Shown piece by piece: positions 31,191 to 34,226 of a DNA stretch of 34,226 nucleotides. Source of the DNA: Aureispira sp. GTDB lineage: Bacteria; Bacteroidota; Bacteroidia; Chitinophagales; Saprospiraceae. The translations under genes were made by a program, and so were the position numbers. The notes below the pieces were generated by a model. The model worked only from the letters and a program-made list of their open reading frames with translations. It was not told the origin of the DNA and searched no databases. Every line of letters begins with the position of its first letter. Positions within the stretch are counted from its first letter, which is position 1. The stretch spans positions 1 through 34,226 of the forward strand of contig JAAEPD010000358.1 in the NCBI GenBank assembly GCA_024222455.1, given 5' to 3'.

Positions 31191-31195
31191 ACCCC

Positions 31196-31828
31196 ATGTC
31201 CCCCCAACATCTCCCAACCCACACTTATTTTGAACAGCTTCCTCAACCTAGCCAAGAAATACCTTTGCGAATCTTGTTTAGTGGCTGTTTAGCTGGTAAT
31301 GTCTGTACTTATGAGAATACAGAACTGGCCTATGATCATATCTATCAGATTGTAAAACACCCAAAGGTCAAAGCATTCCCTTTTTGCCCAGAGCACTATG
31401 CAAAGGGCACTCCTCGCCTGCTGAGTGATATACATGGTGGCAATGGTTTTGATGTTTTGGATGGAAAAGCTAAGGTTTTAGCTACTAATGGTGAGGATTG
31501 GACTAGGGCTATGCTAGATGCTGCTCAGAAAATGCTTGAAGTCGCTCAACAACAGCAAGTACAACTGGCTATTATGCTAGATATTAGTGGCGCTTGTGGT
31601 ACACAAACCATCTATTTAGGCGATAGAACTATAGCACCTCAAAATTACCAAAAAGGGCCTGGTGTTTGTGCCGCTTTACTCATTCGGAAGGGGATAAAAG
31701 TAATCAGTCAGCGAGATTATGCAACCTTGGAATTGCTTACACAAAAACTGAATCCTGCACACAAAATAAACACTACAGCCATAGATCACCATCAAACAGC
31801 ATGGTACTTGGATTATTTTAAGGATTAA
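31196..31828 (+). CDS. DUF523 family protein
   Basis: A 210-residue protein of the DUF523 family, a small cytoplasmic domain with conserved Cys and no settled function. Seen: RILFSGCLAGNVCTYE (CLxGxxC pattern) near 25-40, AFPFCPEHYAKGTPR near 60-75, TNGEDWTRAMLDAAQKML, and LDISGACGT near 128-136, where many homologues have SPSCG. The Cys residues may bind metal or carry out redox chemistry. The C-terminal helix ends WYLDYFKD. The LRR membrane gene begins 3 bases after the stop. A copy of the last codons of this gene recurs 1330 bases on, at 33121-33149. Confidence 0.88.
   Translation: MSPQHLPTHTYFEQLPQPSQEIPLRILFSGCLAGNVCTYENTELAYDHIYQIVKHPKVKAFPFCPEHYAKGTPRLLSDIHGGNGFDVLDGKAKVLATNGEDWTRAMLDAAQKMLEVAQQQQVQLAIMLDISGACGTQTIYLGDRTIAPQNYQKGPGVCAALLIRKGIKVISQRDYATLELLTQKLNPAHKINTTAIDHHQTAWYLDYFKD
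31791..31819 (+). repeat. Source copy of the duplicated DUF523 gene tail
   Basis: ATCAAACAGCATGGTACTTG and the following 9 bases recur at 33121-33149 with three mismatches in 29 bases. The second copy still reads QTVWYLDYFK followed by a stop. The offset is exactly 1330 bases, close to the distance between the two LRR gene starts (1339), so both were copied together. Confidence 0.8.
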
Positions 31829-31831
31829 ACT

Positions 31832-33115
31832 ATGAAGAAGAAGCAATCTAAAGACTTTGAAGCAGTATTAAAGCTAATAAAAACAGGGTATCCTAGTGAT
31901 GTCACCTCAGCAATAACGCTTGCTAAAAAAATGGGTATTGATATTCTGGAAGAGATCAGACCTTTGTTTCCTATGAATGGATACCTTAGGGAGTGGTCAA
32001 GAGATAATCCTAATTTAGAAAAGGGTCTTAGCAATATTTTGCTAAAAGACAACATCTTTCTTACCTTATCTCCTGAGAATAATAACATAGATGGTTTAGT
32101 TTTTTTTCAAAACCTTAATAAGTTGATTATTGACACTAATGGGCAAAAAATACGTTTTGATTTTCAGGGGTTGCATCTTAAAAAATTAATAATCAAAAAT
32201 GCTAAAGTTTGGCCATTAACAGAGGCTGCAACTAATGGTTTAAATGCTCAAGGACTTGAACAATTAACAATTTTTGAGGAATGTACCAATAAAACCCCAT
32301 TTACATTTGAGGTTCCCAAAAACTTAGGCAATCTAAAAAGCTTAGAATTATTATGGATTGAGCATCCTAACTTAACAACCTTACCCCAAGAGCTATTAGC
32401 TCTAGAAAAGTTAATATCGCTTACCTTACATACTGGCAAACCCAATATTAATATTCCTAAAACCCTGCTGCAACTACCTGAACTGGGATATACCTCCTTA
32501 AATAAACCTCCACTCAACAATCTTCTAAATATAAGAGCAGGTCTAGAATTTGAAGTTAAAGGCTTATCCCCCCAGAATCATTGGAGATTAGCACTAGCAC
32601 AACGAACAAACCCTAAAGCAATAGAGAATCCATTTGGATCACCTTTTAGATTAATAATTGCTGCTGCACAGTTCACTAATTCTATTTTCTACAGAAAAAA
32701 TCCAACAACTTCTTTAGACTATTTTATTACAGTCTTTCTTTTATTTTTATCTTCTATAATTCTATCCCCTATTACATTAGTAATATATACCATCAAGTTA
32801 TTTTTAACACTAGTTCTATCATTTTTCACGCTTCCAGAATTGGTATTACCAAAAGTTGAAGGTAGTAAAAGTTATACATTAAGGGCAATAGCATCCTTAG
32901 CTAAATCAGCTAAGGAAACTCCTCAAAGAGATGACGGCCTTCCTGGAATCGGAAATGTAGGCTGTATAGGTGGAGCATTTTTATTAGCCAGCTTTATGGT
33001 TCCAACCACAAGTGATTTAATTCGGATACTGTTTATTCCGCTCATGCTGATAATTCTTCTTTTAGGTTTAATACTGGAGCCTTTGTGGAGATTATTATTA
33101 CTTTTTCAAAAGTAA
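31832..33115 (+). CDS. LRR-like membrane protein (first of a tandem pair)
   Basis: A 427-residue protein. Residues 1-75 form a helical domain (FEAVLKLIKTGYPSDVTSAITLAKKMGIDILEEI). Residues ~75-235 hold leucine-rich-repeat-like units (LNKLIIDTN, LKKLIIKNAK, LEQLTIFEE, LKSLELLWIEHPNLTTLP, LEKLISLTLHTG). After a linker come two hydrophobic regions (about 300-340, SLDYFITVFLLFLSSIILSPITLV; and about 375-425, LLASFMVPTTSDLIRILFIPLMLIILLLGLIL) separated by a polar loop. The LRR part should be a binding face, cytoplasmic or surface depending on helix orientation; no signal peptide is seen. The family is not recognised. The second copy begins 55 bases downstream. Confidence 0.85.
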   Translation: MKKKQSKDFEAVLKLIKTGYPSDVTSAITLAKKMGIDILEEIRPLFPMNGYLREWSRDNPNLEKGLSNILLKDNIFLTLSPENNNIDGLVFFQNLNKLIIDTNGQKIRFDFQGLHLKKLIIKNAKVWPLTEAATNGLNAQGLEQLTIFEECTNKTPFTFEVPKNLGNLKSLELLWIEHPNLTTLPQELLALEKLISLTLHTGKPNINIPKTLLQLPELGYTSLNKPPLNNLLNIRAGLEFEVKGLSPQNHWRLALAQRTNPKAIENPFGSPFRLIIAAAQFTNSIFYRKNPTTSLDYFITVFLLFLSSIILSPITLVIYTIKLFLTLVLSFFTLPELVLPKVEGSKSYTLRAIASLAKSAKETPQRDDGLPGIGNVGCIGGAFLLASFMVPTTSDLIRILFIPLMLIILLLGLILEPLWRLLLLFQK

Positions 33116-33120
33116 CTACT

Positions 33121-33149
33121 ATCAAACTGTATGGTACTTGGATTATTTC
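33121..33149 (+). pseudogene. Remnant of the DUF523 gene 3' end
   Basis: ATCAAACTGTATGGTACTTG plus the next bases matches the end of the DUF523 gene (31791-31819). Read in the corresponding frame it gives QTVWYLDYFK and a TAA. It lies between the two LRR genes, where it has no function of its own. It marks the junction of a tandem duplication whose unit was the LRR gene plus this fragment. Confidence 0.75.
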
Positions 33150-33170
33150 AAATAACAAGAATTCACAAAC

Positions 33171-34151
33171 ATGGCTTCTGCATATCCCAAAGAAATTGAG
33201 AAGGTACTCCAACTTATAGAAACGGGTGATTATACCAATATGAGGTTAGCTATTGACCTGGCTAAAAGTATTGGTGTGGACATACTTACAGAAATTAAAC
33301 CTTTGTTTGCTATGAATCTCTCTTTTGCCTTTTTGGTACAAGGTAGTCAAGATGTAAAAGCTGACCTTATTAATATTATTACACGCCATCATGTAGTCCT
33401 TAGTCTAAGCCCTGAACATAACAATATAAATGGGTTAGTTTTTTTTCAACAACTAAAAACTTTACACATTACTCTTGATGGGCAAATGCTTGACTTTAAT
33501 TTTGAGTTTTTACATCTTAAAGAACTAATCCTAAAAAATGCTACAACTTTTCCATTACACAAGGATGCTATAAAACAACTCGCAGCCCAAAAGCTTCAGC
33601 AATTAACCATTTTTGAGGAATCGAAGCAGTCTAGTAACCATTCATTTATTATCCCAAAAGAAATTGGTCAGATACAGAGCCTAAGACTATTATGGATTGA
33701 ACACCCTAATTTAAGAACTATTCCAGAGGAATTATTAGCCCTAAAGAATTTAGAGTCCCTTACCTTATATACCAATAACAAAAGTCTAAAACTGCCAAAA
33801 CATCTCTTAGAGTTAGCAAACTTAAACTATGCTTTTCTCAATAAACTACCTAGCGACAATCTTCTAAAGATAAAAGCAGGGTTGGAGCTTGAAATCAAGC
33901 GATCAACAATCCTTACTTGTTGGAAACAAGCTATTGTACAAAGAGCAAATACTCAACCCTTGACAAACAAATCTAGATTCGTAGTTTTAGATATACTAGT
34001 GCAAAGTATTGTCACTGCGCAAACGCTCAATTCAATTTTTTATAGAAAAAATCCAACAACATTTTCTGGCTATTATTTTAGCTCCTTTTTATTATTAACT
34101 CAAGTTACGCATAGATTTAGTAAAAGTAAGGTAGAAAGTTTAACTTTATGA
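33171..34151 (+). pseudogene. Second LRR-like membrane gene, truncated by an insertion sequence
   Basis: Paralogue of 31832-33115. The helical N-terminal domain (EKVLQLIETGDYTNMRLAIDLAKSIGVDILTEI) and the LRR core align over about 290 residues with similar spacing, including LRLLWIEHPNLRTIP and the shared NSIFYRKNPTT just before the membrane part. After FLLL the protein no longer matches the first copy: the frame runs on through the end of an insertion sequence (from about 34098) and stops at 34149-34151. So the two hydrophobic regions are missing. The remaining frame is open for 326 residues, so a short LRR protein may still be made; whether it works is not known. The rest of the gene, if present, would lie beyond the element. 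Confidence 0.85.
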
Positions 34152-34226
34152 GATGCAAGATAAATTAGACTTATACACAGATTATTTATTAACAACCGTT
34201 CATCAAGCAACAGCAACTGGCTTGTC
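34098..34226 (+). mobile_element. Insertion sequence, left end (continues beyond window)
   Basis: The alignment of the two LRR paralogues breaks at about 34097-34098, and from there a sequence beginning ACTCAAGTTACGCATAG (a likely terminal inverted repeat) runs into a transposase start at 34153. The right end and any target-site duplication lie outside the window, so the element is inferred from the broken gene plus the transposase start. Confidence 0.75.
34153..34226 (+). CDS. Transposase N-terminus, cut by window edge
   Basis: ATG at 34153 opens a frame that runs off the right edge after 24 full codons (M-Q-D-K-L-D-L-Y-T-D-Y-L-L-T-T-V, then QATATGLS). This is the familiar N-terminus of DDE transposases of the IS4/IS701-like sort common in Bacteroidota, normally followed by a sequence giving a helix-turn-helix. 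The first bases follow the stop codon of the truncated LRR gene by one base. Recognition is from memory over few residues; the family level is uncertain. Confidence 0.65.
   Translation, partial: MQDKLDLYTDYLLTTVHQATATGL

Noticed and set aside
1-34226. tRNA or rRNA genes
   Set aside because: I looked through the intergenic gaps for tRNA cloverleaf marks and rRNA-like sequence and saw none; a tRNA or rRNA search program should confirm it.

Overview
The window looks like chromosomal DNA from an AT-rich member of the Bacteroidota, probably a marine gliding lineage near Saprospiria (Aureispira-like). The pointers are a type IX secretion (T9SS) type B sorting domain (CHU_C) at the left edge, a type A sorting domain on the 1023-residue protein at 13586-16657, several TAnnTTTG promoter elements typical of the phylum, and families common there (DUF3810, WG repeats, a DksA-like protein with a degenerate zinc finger, secreted Ig-like repeat proteins). 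The genus is an inference from style, not a measurement.

Layout. 1-1396: 3' end of a T9SS-exported repeat adhesin whose 71-residue repeats are nearly identical at DNA level. 1472-4818: same-strand run of SDR oxidoreductase, membrane-anchored cytochrome c, ADP-ribosylglycohydrolase-like protein and DUF3089 hydrolase, closed by a strong terminator. 4920-6662: ABC exporter. 6866-9717: secreted protein with a duplicated domain, DUF3810 zinc-protease-like membrane protein and a small membrane protein. 9718-11278 (minus): TetR regulator with a perfect palindromic operator candidate, and a lipoprotein form of Mn-type superoxide dismutase. 11674-13506: metallo-beta-lactamase-fold hydrolase and an outer-membrane beta-barrel protein. 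13586-18365 (minus): large T9SS type A protein with an 867-bp internal duplication, four-helix membrane protein, APH-fold kinase. 18472-22848: AraC regulator, a long non-coding gap with a candidate structured RNA on the minus strand, WG-repeat lipoprotein, TolC-family protein. 23011-24798: glutamyl-tRNA synthetase carrying an insertion of about 76 residues before its KMSKS-type loop. 25027-26892: DksA-like, Dps and YceI-family lipoprotein. 27092-30979: small possible EF-Tu-domain-2-like protein with an ABC exporter starting at TTG, then a Cys-motif protein, a lipoprotein and a small membrane protein. 31196-34226: DUF523 protein and two tandem leucine-rich-repeat membrane proteins; the second is cut off by an insertion sequence running off the right edge.

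Most genes are housekeeping, envelope or stress functions rather than one dedicated system. Dps, the superoxide dismutase and the TetR regulator share an oxidative-stress or efflux theme, but nothing shows they act together. The best candidates for something undescribed are: (1) a probable multi-hairpin RNA at 19484-19698 (minus); (2) the tandem LRR-membrane pair, whose duplication carried along the last codons of the DUF523 gene and whose second copy has been broken by an IS; (3) the insertion in GltX; (4) the secreted protein at 6866-8059 with two copies of an unrecognised domain. I found no CRISPR array, tRNA, rRNA or phage genes.
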